Positions 54,484 to 64,000 of a stretch of DNA of 64,000 nucleotides are shown here, piece after piece; the stretch's first letter is position 1; every line of letters starts with the position of its first letter. The notes under the pieces are model-generated. The model was not told where the DNA came from, searched no databases, and was given only the letters and a program-made list of their open reading frames with translations. The position numbers were made by a program, and so were the translations under genes. Origin of the DNA: Rhodobacterales bacterium (GTDB taxonomy: Bacteria; Pseudomonadota; Alphaproteobacteria; Rhodobacterales; Rhodobacteraceae); the NCBI GenBank assembly GCA_002748285.1, contig PDSA01000031.1:1-64000 (forward strand), given 5' to 3'.

Positions 54484-55653
54484 TTACGATTCCGCTAATG
54501 GCTGCTGCATTTCCACCAGACGGGCAAAAAACGAAGCCCCCAGCGGCGCGATCTCGTCATTGAAATCATAGGCCGGATGGTGCAGCGCCGCGCCGGGGCC
54601 CTGACCCAGAAACAGATAGGCTCCGGGGCGTTTTTCCAGCATGAAGCTGAAATCCTCGGCCCCCATTTCACGGGCCTGATCGGTGATCACCTGATCGGCC
54701 CCCACCACGTCACCCGCCGCCGCTGCCGCAATCGCAACCCCGTTGGCGTCATTGATGGTGGGGGGATAATCGGTCTGATAATTCAGATCAACTTTCACCC
54801 CATAACTGCCTGATATTCCGTCACATATCTGCTGCATCCGCTCCTGCACCATCGCCTGCACCGCCTTGTCGAAACTGCGCACCGTGCCGCTGATCGAAGC
54901 GGTTTCCGGGATGATATTGGTGGCCGAGCCCGCCTGAATCTGAGTAACCGACAGCACCAGCTGATGCGCCGCATCAATGTTGCGCGTCACGATGGTCTGA
55001 AGCGCCGTCACCAGCGCCACCGCCGCCGGGATCGGGTCGATGGTCTCTTGCGGGAACGCCCCATGCCCCCCCTTTCCGGTGACGGTGATGAAAAAATCAT
55101 CCGCCGCCGCCATGATCGGCCCCGGCGTGGTCGAAAACACCCCCAGCGGCAAATCGGGCAGGTTGTGCAGGGCGTAAACCTGAGCAATGTCAAAACGCTC
55201 CATGATGCCTTCGTCACACATCACCTTGCCCCCGGCCCCGCCCTCTTCGGCCGGTTGGAAAATCAGCGCCACGCGGCCAGAAAACTTGCGAGTCTCGGCC
55301 AGATACCGCGCCGCCCCCAGCAGCATGGTGGTGTGCCCGTCATGGCCGCAAGCGTGCATTTTCCCGGCATAGGTCGAGGCATGATCCAGCCCTGTAGCCT
55401 CATCCATCGGCAGAGCATCCATATCGGCGCGCAAGCCAATGGTCGGCCCCGCGCCGTGGCCGTTGATGATCGCCACCAGCCCGGTCTGGGCAATGCCGGT
55501 ATGGAGCTCGTCCACCCCAAAAGACCGCAGCTGCCGGGCGACAAAATCCGCAGTTTCGTGGCAGTCAAAGCCGATCTCGGGATGGGCGTGCAAATGCCGA
55601 CGCCATGTTTTCATATCTTGTGCAAAAGCAGCGATGCGGTTGATCACGGCCAT
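54484..55653 (-). CDS. M20 family amidohydrolase (hippurate hydrolase-like)
   Basis: A 389-residue two-metal amidohydrolase. Metal ligands lie in HACGHDGHTTMLL, the catalytic Glu pair in FQPAEEGGAGG and later ligands in GAEDFSFML; GKGGHGAFPQETIDP belongs to the lid domain. Such enzymes cleave N-acyl amino acids; the precise substrate is not predictable. The ATG at 55653 has AGGAGT about 9 bp upstream; the frame upstream is antisense of mazG. Confidence 0.92.
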   Translation of the reverse strand: MAVINRIAAFAQDMKTWRRHLHAHPEIGFDCHETADFVARQLRSFGVDELHTGIAQTGLVAIINGHGAGPTIGLRADMDALPMDEATGLDHASTYAGKMHACGHDGHTTMLLGAARYLAETRKFSGRVALIFQPAEEGGAGGKVMCDEGIMERFDIAQVYALHNLPDLPLGVFSTTPGPIMAAADDFFITVTGKGGHGAFPQETIDPIPAAVALVTALQTIVTRNIDAAHQLVLSVTQIQAGSATNIIPETASISGTVRSFDKAVQAMVQERMQQICDGISGSYGVKVDLNYQTDYPPTINDANGVAIAAAAAGDVVGADQVITDQAREMGAEDFSFMLEKRPGAYLFLGQGPGAALHHPAYDFNDEIAPLGASFFARLVEMQQPLAES

Positions 55654-55722
55654 TTTGATGGACTCCTGCGCCAAATTGGGATGTAACAGAGCGCACAGTT
55701 CCTCAAATCCGGTGCCAGTGCA

Positions 55723-56535
55723 ATGACAAAAACCGACCCGCTGCTTGACCACACCGATTCCGGCATCCCCCGGCTGCTCGAGATCATGCGCCGTTTGCGC
55801 GATCCTGACACCGGCTGCCCTTGGGATATCGAGCAGGATTTTGACTCGATCGCGCCTTATACGATTGAAGAGGCCTATGAGGTCGCCGATGCCATCCAGC
55901 GCGGCGATATGGCCGATCTGGAGGGCGAGCTGGGCGATTTGCTGCTGCAAACCGTCTATCACGCCGCCATCGGGGCCGAGGCCGGGCATTTTGATTTTGC
56001 CAGCATCACCCGCAAGATTTCCGACAAGATGATTGCCCGCCATCCACATGTGTTCGGCGATGAAAGCCGCGATAAATCCGCCGCGCAACAGGTTGAGGAT
56101 TGGGAGGCGATCAAGGCTGCGGAACGGGCCCGGCGCCGGGAAACCGGCGCTCTGGATGGGGTGGCGGTGGGGCTGCCGGCGCTGCTGCGGGCCAGCAAGC
56201 TGCAAAAACGCGCCGCGCGGGTCGGGTTTGACTGGCCCTCGACCGATCAGGTGGTCGACAAAATCGCCGAAGAAGCCCGCGAGCTGGCGCAGGCACGGGA
56301 TCAGCTGTCTCAGGCCGAAATCGAAGAGGAATTCGGCGATTTGCTGTTTGTCATGGCCAATCTGGCGCGGCATCTGAAGGTGAATCCGGAAACCGCGCTA
56401 CGCAACGCCAATGCCAAATTCTGCCGCCGTTTTGCCGCAGTCGAACAGAAACTGGCGCAGATCGGCAAGAGCCCGGCCCAGTCGGATCTGGCGGAAATGG
56501 ACGCGCTATGGGATCAGGTCAAGGCCGAGGAATAA
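55723..56535 (+). CDS. mazG: Nucleoside triphosphate pyrophosphohydrolase MazG
   Basis: A 270-residue protein with two tandem MazG domains that hydrolyses NTPs to NMPs and pyrophosphate. The first has CPWDIEQDFDSIAPYTIEEAYEVADAI with ELGDLLLQ; the second has VDKIAEEARELAQA and EEEFGDLLFVMANLARHL. These give the EExxE and ExxD metal ligands. It is divergent from the amidohydrolase gene. Confidence 0.94.
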   Translation: MTKTDPLLDHTDSGIPRLLEIMRRLRDPDTGCPWDIEQDFDSIAPYTIEEAYEVADAIQRGDMADLEGELGDLLLQTVYHAAIGAEAGHFDFASITRKISDKMIARHPHVFGDESRDKSAAQQVEDWEAIKAAERARRRETGALDGVAVGLPALLRASKLQKRAARVGFDWPSTDQVVDKIAEEARELAQARDQLSQAEIEEEFGDLLFVMANLARHLKVNPETALRNANAKFCRRFAAVEQKLAQIGKSPAQSDLAEMDALWDQVKAEE

Positions 56536-56580
56536 CCGGGGCATAACCGGCGGCAGTTATCCGAGTATTTTAATCAATCA

Positions 56581-56609
56581 TTGACCCGACAATTCCAGTC
56601 AGGTTAAAA
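56581..56609 (+). promoter_or_regulatory. Candidate sigma-70 promoter of iron-binding protein gene
   Basis: TTGACC and TTAAAA are separated by 17 nt, 37 bp before the start codon. TCAATCATTGA overlaps the -35 side as a short palindrome, but it matches no iron-regulator consensus convincingly. Confidence 0.4.
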
Positions 56610-56645
56610 GCCAGCATATTGATTGAACACATCAGGAGACGTTTC

Positions 56646-57665
56646 ATGTTCACAAAATTGCGCACTTCGCTGTTTGCCACTGCCGCTTTGGCCGTTGCCA
56701 CGCCGGTTCTGGCCGACGAGGTCAATGTTTATTCCTATCGTCAGCCCGAGCTGATCGACCACTTGACCGCCAAGTTTACCGAAGAAACCGGCATCAAGGT
56801 CAACACTGCTTTTCTGAAAAAAGGCATGGTCGAAAAAATGGACGCCGAGGGCGACCGCTCACCGGCTGATCTGATTTTCACCGTTGATATTTCGCGCCTG
56901 AATGCGGCTGTTGAGGCCGGTCATACACAGGCTGTGGATTCCGAAGTTCTCAAGGCCAACATCCCGGCCGCTTTGCGCGATCCGGCTGGCCAGTGGTTCG
57001 GCCTGACCACCCGCGCCCGGGTTGTGTTTGCCTCGAAAGAGCGCGTTCAGAACCCGCCCAAGACTTATAACGAGCTGGCCGATCCAAAATGGAAGGGCAA
57101 GATCTGCACCCGCTCCGGCACCCACGCCTATAACGTGTCGCTGGTGGCAGCTGCGATTTATCACATGGGCAATGACGGCGCCAAAGCCTGGCTGAAAGGT
57201 GTCAAAGACAATCTGGGCCGCAAGCCTCAGGGCAATGACCGCGCTCAGGTCAAAGCCGTTTATGCCGGTGAATGCGATCTGGCGATCGGCAACACCTATT
57301 ACATGGGTAAAATGCAGAACAACACCAAAAACCCTGAGCAAAAAGACTGGGCCGCCAGCGTGAATGTTGTGTTCCCTGCCTTTGAAGGCGGCGGCACCCA
57401 TGTGAACATTTCCGGTATGGCGCTGGCCAAACATGCTCCGAACAAGGCAAACGCCATCAAGCTGATGGAATTCCTGGCTTCGGCCGAGGCCCAGAGCATG
57501 TATGCTGAGAAAAACTACGAATATCCGGTTGCGCCGGGCACCAAGCCATCCGAACAGGTTGCCAGCTGGGGTACGTTCACACCGGATACAGTCAACCTGG
57601 TTGAAATCGCCAAACTGCGCCCTGCTGCGTTGAAACTGATCGAAGAAGTCGACTTCAACAAATAA
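56646..57665 (+). CDS. Fe(3+) ABC transporter substrate-binding protein (FbpA/FutA type)
   Basis: A 339-residue periplasmic protein: signal peptide FTKLRTSLFATAALAVATPVLA, then VNVYSYRQPELIDHLTAKF and a two-lobe fold. The adjacent tyrosines in GNTYYMGKM are the ferric-iron ligands of this family, and YSYR supplies another. AGGAG lies 8 bp before the ATG at 56646. No permease or ATPase gene adjoins and a terminator follows, so the rest of the transporter must be elsewhere. Confidence 0.9.
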   Translation: MFTKLRTSLFATAALAVATPVLADEVNVYSYRQPELIDHLTAKFTEETGIKVNTAFLKKGMVEKMDAEGDRSPADLIFTVDISRLNAAVEAGHTQAVDSEVLKANIPAALRDPAGQWFGLTTRARVVFASKERVQNPPKTYNELADPKWKGKICTRSGTHAYNVSLVAAAIYHMGNDGAKAWLKGVKDNLGRKPQGNDRAQVKAVYAGECDLAIGNTYYMGKMQNNTKNPEQKDWAASVNVVFPAFEGGGTHVNISGMALAKHAPNKANAIKLMEFLASAEAQSMYAEKNYEYPVAPGTKPSEQVASWGTFTPDTVNLVEIAKLRPAALKLIEEVDFNK

Positions 57666-57691
57666 GCCGGGCCTGTTCACAGGTAATAGCG

Positions 57692-57724
57692 CCCCGTCAG
57701 CCGATTGGCTGGCGGGGTTTTTCG
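57692..57724 (+). terminator. Rho-independent terminator of the iron-binding protein gene
   Basis: CCCCGTCAGCC pairs with GGCTGGCGGGG (one G-T pair) over a GATT loop, followed by TTTTT. It lies 27 bp after the stop. Confidence 0.85.
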
Positions 57725-57822
57725 TGGCGACGTCGCGCTTGTGCGGCCCACATCGCCTTGACGGGCGGGGACAAACCCCCGATAGCTGGGATTTATATAC
57801 GACCAGCCCAAAGGACACCCCC

Positions 57823-58272
57823 ATGAGCGCAGCCCTCTATCTGGCCAATGCCGATGACCTGACTGTTTTGCAAAAACTGGTCGCGGATTATCACGCCGAA
57901 ATCGGCCTCGAGCAAAGCGAAGACACCTGCCAGAATGCATTGCTGCCCTTGCTGCAAGACTCGTCTCTGGGCGCGATCTATCTGATCGGCCCGCGCCGCG
58001 GCCCGGTGGGTTATCTGATTTTGTCTTTTATCTATTCGGTGAAAATGGGCGGTGTCTCGGGTGTGATCGACGAATTCTTTATCCGCCCCAATGTGCGCGG
58101 TCGCGGCGTGGCCTCTGAAGTGCTGCACAAGCTGATCCCGGCGCTGGCCAGTTCGGGGTTGCAAGCCTTGCAACTGGAAATCGGCAAAGACCACAGCGCG
58201 GCCCAGCGGCTCTATGCCCGGATGGGGTTTCGCGCCCATGAAGACTGCCATCTGCTCAGCCGGCAGCTCTAG
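57823..58272 (+). CDS. GNAT family N-acetyltransferase
   Basis: A 149-residue acetyltransferase. The acetyl-CoA loop is IDEFFIRPNVRGRGVASEVLHKL (R-x2-G-x-A type), preceded by the strand VGYLILSFIYSV and followed by LQLEIGKDHSAAQRLYARMGFRAH. The acceptor is unknown. AAAGGA lies upstream of the ATG at 57823. It is followed by selO after 1 bp, so the two are probably cotranscribed. Confidence 0.88.
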   Translation: MSAALYLANADDLTVLQKLVADYHAEIGLEQSEDTCQNALLPLLQDSSLGAIYLIGPRRGPVGYLILSFIYSVKMGGVSGVIDEFFIRPNVRGRGVASEVLHKLIPALASSGLQALQLEIGKDHSAAQRLYARMGFRAHEDCHLLSRQL

Positions 58273-58273
58273 C

Positions 58274-59716
58274 ATGGTCGGGTTTGCCTTTGACAACAGC
58301 TATGCCCGCCTGCCGGATCGGTTTTACAGCCGCATCGGCACCAGCCCGGTGGTTGCACCCTCTCTGATCGCGCTCAATGGCCCCTTGGCCCAAGAGCTGG
58401 GGCTAAATCCTGAGCATCTGCGCAGCCCCGCCGGCCTTGCCGTGCTGTCGGGCAGCGCAGTGCCGGACGGGGCCGCGCCGATTGCGCAGGTCTATGCCGG
58501 ACACCAGTTTGGCGGCTTTTCACCCCAGCTGGGCGATGGCCGGGCGATGCTGTTGGGCGAAGTGATCGACCGGCATGGCGAGCGTCAGGATATTCAGCTC
58601 AAGGGCTCGGGCCGCACCCCCTATTCGCGCAACGGCGATGGGCGGGCCTGGCTGGGGCCGGTGTTGCGGGAATATCTGGTCAGCGAAGCCATGCACGCGC
58701 TTGGCATCCCCACCACCCGGGCGCTGGCGGCGGTGGGAACCGGGCAAAAGGTGCAACGCGAAACCGCCCTGCCCGGCGCGGTTCTGACCCGGGTCGCCAG
58801 CAGCCATATCCGCATCGGCAGCTTTGAATATTTCGCCGCCCGTCGCGATCTGGAGGCGCTGAAGACCCTGACCGATTACACCCTCGCCCGCCATTTCCCC
58901 GCATTACAGGACAGTGAAAACCAAGCCCTCGCCCTGCTCGCCGCCACCGCCGGGGCGCAGGCCAAGCTGATTGCCCGCTGGCTGGGGGTGGGCTTTATCC
59001 ATGGGGTGATGAACACCGATAACAGCCATGTCGCCGGGCTGACCATTGATTACGGCCCCTGTGCCTTTATGGATGCCTATCATCCGATGCAGGTCTACAG
59101 CGCGATTGACCGGCAGGGGCGCTATGCTTATGGCCGCCAGCCCGAGATCATGGCTTGGAACCTGGCACAATTCGCCTCGGCCCTGATCCCGCTGATGGGG
59201 GCAGATCAGGCCGATGCGGTCCGGGCCGCGAGTGAGGTGTTGCAGGATTTCCCCGAGCAATACCATCAGGCCTGGCTGGCCGAGTTCCGCGCCAAGCTGG
59301 GGCTGTTGGATAAGCAGGCCGAAGACGAAGCCCTGATCCATGACCTGCTGCGGATCATGGCTGTGGAAAAAGCGGATTTTACCAATACATTCCGCAGGTT
59401 AGGAGGCAAAGCTGCCGTGGATAACTTCCAGAATCCGGCTGCGTTTCTGGAGTGGCAACAGCGCTGGCAGGCTCGGGTGAATAATCAAGACCCCGAGCAA
59501 ACCCGCGCCTTGATCACATCCCATTCGCCGGCGATCATTCCGCGCAATCACCGGATTGAGCAAGCCATCAGTGCTGCGGTTGCCGGGGATCTCGGCCCGT
59601 TTGAGCGCCTGCACGCCGCACTTGCCAGCCCCTATGCGCCGGACGCGCAATATGACGATCTGCGCTTGCCGCCAGAGCCGGAAGAGATCGTGCATCGGAC
59701 CTTTTGCGGCACTTGA
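58274..59716 (+). CDS. selO: Protein adenylyltransferase SelO
   Basis: A 480-residue pseudokinase that transfers AMP from ATP to target proteins, linked in bacteria to redox stress. Family blocks: AQVYAGHQFGGFSPQLGDGRA, QLKGSGRTPYSRNGDGRAWLGP, LGIPTTRALAAV and GFIHGVMNTDNSHVAGLTIDYGPCAF. It ends HRTFCGT, with the Cys that replaces the selenocysteine of animal SelO. The ATG at 58274 is inside the intergenic base pair run after the GNAT stop. Confidence 0.94.
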   Translation: MVGFAFDNSYARLPDRFYSRIGTSPVVAPSLIALNGPLAQELGLNPEHLRSPAGLAVLSGSAVPDGAAPIAQVYAGHQFGGFSPQLGDGRAMLLGEVIDRHGERQDIQLKGSGRTPYSRNGDGRAWLGPVLREYLVSEAMHALGIPTTRALAAVGTGQKVQRETALPGAVLTRVASSHIRIGSFEYFAARRDLEALKTLTDYTLARHFPALQDSENQALALLAATAGAQAKLIARWLGVGFIHGVMNTDNSHVAGLTIDYGPCAFMDAYHPMQVYSAIDRQGRYAYGRQPEIMAWNLAQFASALIPLMGADQADAVRAASEVLQDFPEQYHQAWLAEFRAKLGLLDKQAEDEALIHDLLRIMAVEKADFTNTFRRLGGKAAVDNFQNPAAFLEWQQRWQARVNNQDPEQTRALITSHSPAIIPRNHRIEQAISAAVAGDLGPFERLHAALASPYAPDAQYDDLRLPPEPEEIVHRTFCGT

Positions 59717-59734
59717 GGGACATCAGACCAAACG

Positions 59735-59833
59735 CCCCGCCCTCTCTACTGCCCCGCCCGGCCGACAGGCCGGGCTGCGCCTGCCTGCCCCTCGGCAGGC
59801 GCATTCTGCGCCTACCCAGGCAGTCGCAGCCCT
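59735..59833 (-). repeat. Dispersed GC-rich intergenic repeat, copy B
   Basis: On the minus strand it reads AGGGCTGCGACTGCCTGGG, GGCGCAGAATGCGCCTGCCG, GGGGCAGGCAGGCGC and GTCGGCCGGGCGGGGCAGT. This follows copy A (41514-41636) nearly base for base. It lies between the convergent selO and anmK genes, and its hairpins could serve as a terminator there. Confidence 0.75.
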
Positions 59834-59870
59834 ACACGCATGACCTCGTGCAACGCTCTTGAGCAAATTG

Positions 59871-60980
59871 TCAGGATATCACCTCTCCCGGACGGCTGAG
59901 GGTGCCGCCCCCCACGGCGGCGGCGACTCCGGTGGTTGAGGGCGCAGAAGTCGGCAACCCCCGCAGCACCCGCACCGCCAGATAGGCAAAAGCCTGTGCC
60001 TCGAGCATATCGCCATCCAGCCCCAGCTGCTCGACCGGCCCCACCGGGCACTCCAGCAGTGCCGCCAGCATCGCCATCAACACCGGATTTTTCCGACCGC
60101 CGCCGCAAACCAACAGCTTGCCCGGCGGCTGCGGGCAATGCTCAAATCCCTTGGCGACACATGCCGCTGCGAGCGCGGTCAGAGTGGCAGCGGCAGCGGC
60201 ATCCTCATGCGCTGCAACCAATCCCAGCAAATCAGGAAAATCGTTTCTATCCAAAGATTTGGGCGGTATTTTGTGGAAATAGCCACGCTGCAAAAACGCC
60301 TCGATCAAAGCTTCGTCCACATCGCCAACAGCGGCCAGCGCCCCGTCCTGATCACAGCTCAGCCCCCGTCGCGCCATCAGCAGATCATTGATCGGCGCAT
60401 TGGCCGGGCCGGTGTCAAAGGCCAGCAAGGCTCCGGCGTCCTCCGGGCACGATTTGCACGGGTCGATCCATGTCAGATTGCCCACCCCGCCCAGATTGAG
60501 AAACGCCAAAGGCGCGGTTTCCCCGGCCCATTTGGCGCAGGCAAAGTGGAAAAACGGCGCCAAAGGCGCACCCTGCCCGCCCATTTCAACATCCGCGCTG
60601 CGAAAATCCCAGACCACCGGGCGTTGCAGCACCTCGGCCAGCACCCGGCCATCTCCGGCCTGATGGGTGCGCTGATTGGCCGGATCATGCGCCAGAGTCT
60701 GGCCGTGAAACCCCACCAGATCCACATCTTCAAACCTGCTGAGCAACCGAGCGTGGGCGGTTTCTACCAGCTCGGCCGCGGCCTCCACCCCCGGCCCGCC
60801 GGGCCATTGGCCAAAGGCGGCGGCGATCAGGGCGCGCTCATCCGGCGTATAGGGCTGATAGGCGCTGTCGCCAAATGCCAAAATCCGCTCGCCATCGGTG
60901 TGCAGCATCGCCGCATCCACCCCATCCAGCGATGTCCCCGACATCGCCCCAAGCGCCCAGACCGGATCGGTTGTCAACAT
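59871..60980 (-). CDS. anmK: Anhydro-N-acetylmuramic acid kinase
   Basis: A 369-residue enzyme that opens and phosphorylates anhydroMurNAc to MurNAc-6-phosphate in cell-wall recycling. Signatures: [17 protein letters not shown] at the start, [38 protein letters not shown] and [14 protein letters not shown]. The ATG at 60980 follows GGAAAG; the longer frame overlaps tyrS. It is divergent from tyrS. Confidence 0.94.
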   Translation of the reverse strand: MLTTDPVWALGAMSGTSLDGVDAAMLHTDGERILAFGDSAYQPYTPDERALIAAAFGQWPGGPGVEAAAELVETAHARLLSRFEDVDLVGFHGQTLAHDPANQRTHQAGDGRVLAEVLQRPVVWDFRSADVEMGGQGAPLAPFFHFACAKWAGETAPLAFLNLGGVGNLTWIDPCKSCPEDAGALLAFDTGPANAPINDLLMARRGLSCDQDGALAAVGDVDEALIEAFLQRGYFHKIPPKSLDRNDFPDLLGLVAAHEDAAAAATLTALAAACVAKGFEHCPQPPGKLLVCGGGRKNPVLMAMLAALLECPVGPVEQLGLDGDMLEAQAFAYLAVRVLRGLPTSAPSTTGVAAAVGGGTLSRPGEVIS

Positions 60981-61047
60981 GGTCTTTCCTTTCTGCAACG
61001 GGGCCGATATATCAGGGCGCAGTTCAGATGAGAATGGAAAATTAATC

Positions 61048-62301
61048 ATGACCTATCATGCAAAATCGGAATTCATGCGCACCATGCTGGAACGTGGCTT
61101 TGTGGCGGACTGCACCGATTATCAGGCGCTGGATCAGGCGCTGGTTGATGGGGTCGTGCCCGCCTATATCGGCTTTGACGCCACGGCAAAATCGCTGCAT
61201 GTGGGCAGCCTGATTCAGATCATGATGCTGCGCTGGTTGCAGAAAACCGGCCATAAGCCGATCGTGCTGATGGGCGGAGGCACCACCAAGGTGGGGGATC
61301 CATCCTTCCGCGCCGATGAGCGCCCCTTGCTGGATGATGCCGCGATCAATGAAAACATCGCCGGGATCAAGGCGGTGTTTTCGAATTATGTCACCTTTGG
61401 CGAGGGCAAGACCGATGCGATCATGGTCAATAATGCCGAATGGCTGGACGGGCTGAATTATCTGTCATTCTTGCGCGATATCGGGCGGCATTTTTCGGTA
61501 AACCGGATGCTGGCCTTTGAATCGGTAAAATCCCGGCTGGATCGCGAGCAATCGCTATCCTTTCTGGAATTCAACTATATGATCCTGCAAGCCTATGATT
61601 TTCTTGAGTTAAATCGCCGCTATGGCTGTTTGCTGCAAATCGGGGGCTCGGATCAGTGGGGCAATATCGTCAACGGGATTGACCTGACCCGGCGGATTTC
61701 CGAAACCCAGATTTTCGGGCTGACCACGCCGCTGCTGGAAACTTCGGATGGCAAAAAGATGGGCAAATCCGCCGCCGGGGCGGTGTGGCTGAATGCGGAT
61801 ATGCGCTCGCCCTATGAGTTCTGGCAATTCTGGCGCAACACCACCGATGCGGATGTCGGGCGGTTTTTAAAGCTCTACACCGAATTGCCGGTTGCGGAAT
61901 GCGAGCGGCTGGGGGCTCTGGACGGGGCCGAGATCAACGAGGCCAAGATCCGGCTAGCCAATGAGGTCACCACTTTGGCGCATGGGACCGAAGCCGCCGC
62001 CGCCGCCGAAGCCACCGCCCGCGAGGTGTTTGAAAAGGGCGGCGTCGGCGATGATCTGCCGCGGCTGAGCCTGAAGGCAGGTGAGATTGGCGATGGCATT
62101 TCGGTCGTGCAGCTGTTTGTGCGCAGCGGGCTGGCGAAATCGGGGAAGGATGCCAAGCGTCTGATCAAGGAAAACGGGGCGCGGCTGAATGATGCGCCGC
62201 TGAACAACCCCGGTCAGGTGATCACGGCGGATGATCTGGGTGAACCGTTGAAGCTGTCGGCGGGGAAGAAACGCCATGCGCTGGTGGCTTTGGAGCCGTA
62301 A
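61048..62301 (+). CDS. tyrS: Tyrosyl-tRNA synthetase
   Basis: A 417-residue class I synthetase. The HIGH motif appears as HVGS in [14 protein letters not shown], the tyrosine pocket in [15 protein letters not shown], and the KMSKS loop as [11 protein letters not shown]-terminal S4-type RNA-binding domain begins around [24 protein letters not shown]. The ATG at 61048 gives [10 protein letters not shown]; the earlier open frame overlaps anmK. Confidence 0.96.
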   Translation: MTYHAKSEFMRTMLERGFVADCTDYQALDQALVDGVVPAYIGFDATAKSLHVGSLIQIMMLRWLQKTGHKPIVLMGGGTTKVGDPSFRADERPLLDDAAINENIAGIKAVFSNYVTFGEGKTDAIMVNNAEWLDGLNYLSFLRDIGRHFSVNRMLAFESVKSRLDREQSLSFLEFNYMILQAYDFLELNRRYGCLLQIGGSDQWGNIVNGIDLTRRISETQIFGLTTPLLETSDGKKMGKSAAGAVWLNADMRSPYEFWQFWRNTTDADVGRFLKLYTELPVAECERLGALDGAEINEAKIRLANEVTTLAHGTEAAAAAEATAREVFEKGGVGDDLPRLSLKAGEIGDGISVVQLFVRSGLAKSGKDAKRLIKENGARLNDAPLNNPGQVITADDLGEPLKLSAGKKRHALVALEP

Positions 62302-62330
62302 AGCCCGTGCCTTAGCATGACACAAAGAAC

Positions 62331-62427
62331 GCCGGGCTGCGTCTGCTTGGGTGGGCGCATCCCGGCCTATCGGCCGGGGGCGAGACAGTTTAAAGGGGGA
62401 TGCTATTTAGCATAGGTCTTTGCCCCC
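62331..62427 (+). repeat. Dispersed GC-rich intergenic repeat, copy C
   Basis: GCCGGGCTGCGTCTGCTTGG, GTGGGCGCAT, CCCGGCCTATCGGCCGGG and GAGACAGTTTAAAG match copies A and B, but the middle AATGCGCC/GGCAGGC hairpin is missing. It occupies most of the 177 bp between tyrS and alr. Confidence 0.7.
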
Positions 62428-62478
62428 AACAACACATTTCCCCTTGACCTCCGGCGTCCAACTGTCAAAACCACCCCC

Positions 62479-63525
62479 ATGGGAACCGCGCATTTAACAA
62501 TCGACCTCGACGCCATCGCCGCCAACTGGCGTGCCTTGGATGGAATGACCAACTGCCAGACCGCCGCCGTGGTCAAAGCCGATGCCTATGGGCTGGGCGT
62601 TGACCGCGTTGCCAAAGTGCTGGCCAAGGCCGGGGCGCGGCAATTCTTTGTCGCTCAGGCCGAAGAAGGTGCGGCGCTGCGTCAGGCCTTGGGCGAAGGC
62701 GTTGAGATTTGCGTATTCAGCGGCCATATGCGCGGCGACACCGATATGATCCATGATCTGCGCCTGACCCCGATGCTCAATTCGCTGGATCAGCTCACCC
62801 GCCATTTTGAAGCTCTGCCCAACGCCCCTTTCGGCATCCAACTGGATAGCGGCATGAACCGGCTGGGGATGGAGCCCATCGAATGGGCCGCCGTGCGCGA
62901 CATTGTGCTGACGCAAAACCCGGCGCTGATCATGAGCCATCTGGCTTGCGCCGATGAGCCCGATCACGCGATGAACGAACAACAGCTGACCCGTTTCCGG
63001 CAAATGACCCAAGACATCGACGCCCCGCTGTCGCTGTCTGCCACCGGAGGCATCCTGCTGGGCCAGAAATACCATTTCGACCTGACCCGCCCGGGCATCG
63101 GCCTCTATGGCGGGCTGCCTTTTGAGCAAGCCCGGCCCGTGGTCAGCCTGTCGCTGCCCGTGATCCAGAGCCGCGATCTGGAGCCCGGCGAAACTGTGGG
63201 CTATGGCAACAGCTGGGTGGCGCACAGCACCAGCTGCATCGCCACCGTGGCCGGCGGCTATGCCGATGGGCTGCTACGGGCGCTGTCAAACGGGGCGGCG
63301 CTGTGGGCGGATGATGTGACCTGTCCGCTGGTGGGGCGGGTGTCGATGGACCTGATCACGGTGGATATCAGCCATCTGCACCGGGTGCCTGATCATCTGG
63401 ACATCCTCGGCCCCGAACAAAGCGTCGACGATCTGGCCAAAGCCGCCGGCACCATCGGCTATGAGATCCTCACCGCGCTGGGCCCGCGTTACAGCCGCCG
63501 CTATGCCAACGGGTATTTCAAATGA
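62479..63525 (+). CDS. alr: Alanine racemase
   Basis: A 348-residue PLP enzyme that makes D-alanine for peptidoglycan. Lys33 in [11 protein letters not shown] is the PLP lysine; [20 protein letters not shown] and the C-terminal-domain stretch [14 protein letters not shown] and [13 protein letters not shown] are family blocks. Its stop overlaps the next start by 4 bp (ATGA). Confidence 0.94.
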   Translation: MGTAHLTIDLDAIAANWRALDGMTNCQTAAVVKADAYGLGVDRVAKVLAKAGARQFFVAQAEEGAALRQALGEGVEICVFSGHMRGDTDMIHDLRLTPMLNSLDQLTRHFEALPNAPFGIQLDSGMNRLGMEPIEWAAVRDIVLTQNPALIMSHLACADEPDHAMNEQQLTRFRQMTQDIDAPLSLSATGGILLGQKYHFDLTRPGIGLYGGLPFEQARPVVSLSLPVIQSRDLEPGETVGYGNSWVAHSTSCIATVAGGYADGLLRALSNGAALWADDVTCPLVGRVSMDLITVDISHLHRVPDHLDILGPEQSVDDLAKAAGTIGYEILTALGPRYSRRYANGYFK

Positions 63526-64000
63526 CACCGCTTCTGGCCCCCATTGCCAGCCTTGGCCGCAACACGATCCGGCTTATGGGTGCAGTCGGCAAAATCAGCC
63601 TGTTTTTCGCCGATACGTTGCGGCATCTTCTCAGCCCGCCTTTTTACATCAAAGAGTTCCTGCATGCCCTTCTGACCATTGGATATTTCAGCCTGCCGGT
63701 GGTGGGGCTGACCGCCTTTTTCACCGGCGGAGCGCTGGCCTTGCAGATCTATGCCGGCGGCGCACGGTTTAACGCCGAATCGGTGGTGCCCTCGATCGTG
63801 GCGATCGGCATGGCGCGCGAGCTGGGGCCGGTGCTGGGCGGGCTGATGGTGGCGGCGCGGGTGGCATCCTCAATCGCCGCTGAAATCGGCACCATGAAAG
63901 TGACCGAACAAATCGACGCTCTGGTCACCCTGTCCACCCACCCGATGAAATATCTGACCGTGCCGCGCGTGCTCGCCGCCACGGTGGCGGTCCCGGTGCT
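63522..64000 (+). CDS. MlaE-type ABC transporter permease, N-terminal fragment
   Basis: The 5' part (about 159 codons) runs off the window. It has the MlaE family pattern: [26 protein letters not shown], then the ABC-contact region [47 protein letters not shown]. In Gram-negatives these permeases move phospholipid between the envelope membranes. The ATG overlaps the alr stop. The ATPase and MlaD genes would be expected beyond the edge. Confidence 0.88.
   Translation, partial: MTPLLAPIASLGRNTIRLMGAVGKISLFFADTLRHLLSPPFYIKEFLHALLTIGYFSLPVVGLTAFFTGGALALQIYAGGARFNAESVVPSIVAIGMARELGPVLGGLMVAARVASSIAAEIGTMKVTEQIDALVTLSTHPMKYLTVPRVLAATVAVPV

Overview
The window reads as a chromosomal segment of an alphaproteobacterium of the order Rhodobacterales, probably the Roseobacter group. 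The evidence is the petP-petR pair next to ilvE, the zwf-pgl-pgi cluster, the Rhodobacterales-restricted families DUF6456 and DUF6477, an MttB-like methyltransferase, a DUF4167 protein and the lptF-lptG-lptD-surA-pdxA-rsmA cluster. Most of the DNA is GC-rich, densely coded housekeeping sequence. No rRNA, tRNA, CRISPR array, transposase or integrase gene was recognised.

Layout. 0-5.6 kb: the 3' end of gltX, gltA, then the minus-strand operon zwf-pgl-pgi feeding the oxidative pentose-phosphate/Entner-Doudoroff route. 5.7-12.2 kb: a minus-strand chain cbiD-cobK-alkA-hydrolase-hydrolase in which every gene overlaps the next by 4 bp, divergent from cobB and an MFS carrier. 12.2-19.4 kb: lipA, a peroxiredoxin with an Irr/ICE-like box, the divergent DUF6456/DUF6477 pair, an MttB-family protein and two outer-membrane beta-barrel genes. 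The barrel genes arose by duplicating a whole transcription unit, leader and terminator included. 19.4-25.3 kb: guaA, two paralogous lipoproteins with a decayed copy of the petR 3' end between them, petR, petP, ilvE and small proteins.

25.3-36.5 kb: queG, a GST, mtgA, a universal stress protein, a barrel-like protein, a broken acyl-CoA dehydrogenase, a large coiled-coil OmpA-domain protein, an A-type Fe-S carrier, dgt, an orphan cpaB and a TfoX-C protein. 36.5-37.8 kb: a small AT-richer pocket with an unknown gene split by an in-frame TAG and a short RTX calcium-repeat protein abutting ndk. 37.8-51.2 kb: ndk, an ABC-F protein, marC, an aspartic protease, holC-pepA, then lptF-lptG-lptD-surA-pdxA-rsmA (lipopolysaccharide transport and outer-membrane biogenesis). 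51.2-64 kb: DUF4167, prfA-prmC, DUF1499, an M20 amidohydrolase, mazG, an orphan iron-binding protein, GNAT, selO, anmK, tyrS, alr and a truncated MlaE-type permease.

No wholly new multi-gene system stands out. The notable signals are local rearrangements (a petR/lipoprotein duplication, a barrel transcription-unit duplication and twin hydrolases), two broken genes, an inverted copy of the guaA 3'-end sequence, a dispersed roughly 100-bp hairpin repeat, and several candidate operators. All family assignments come from reading motifs and translations by eye; no database search was run.
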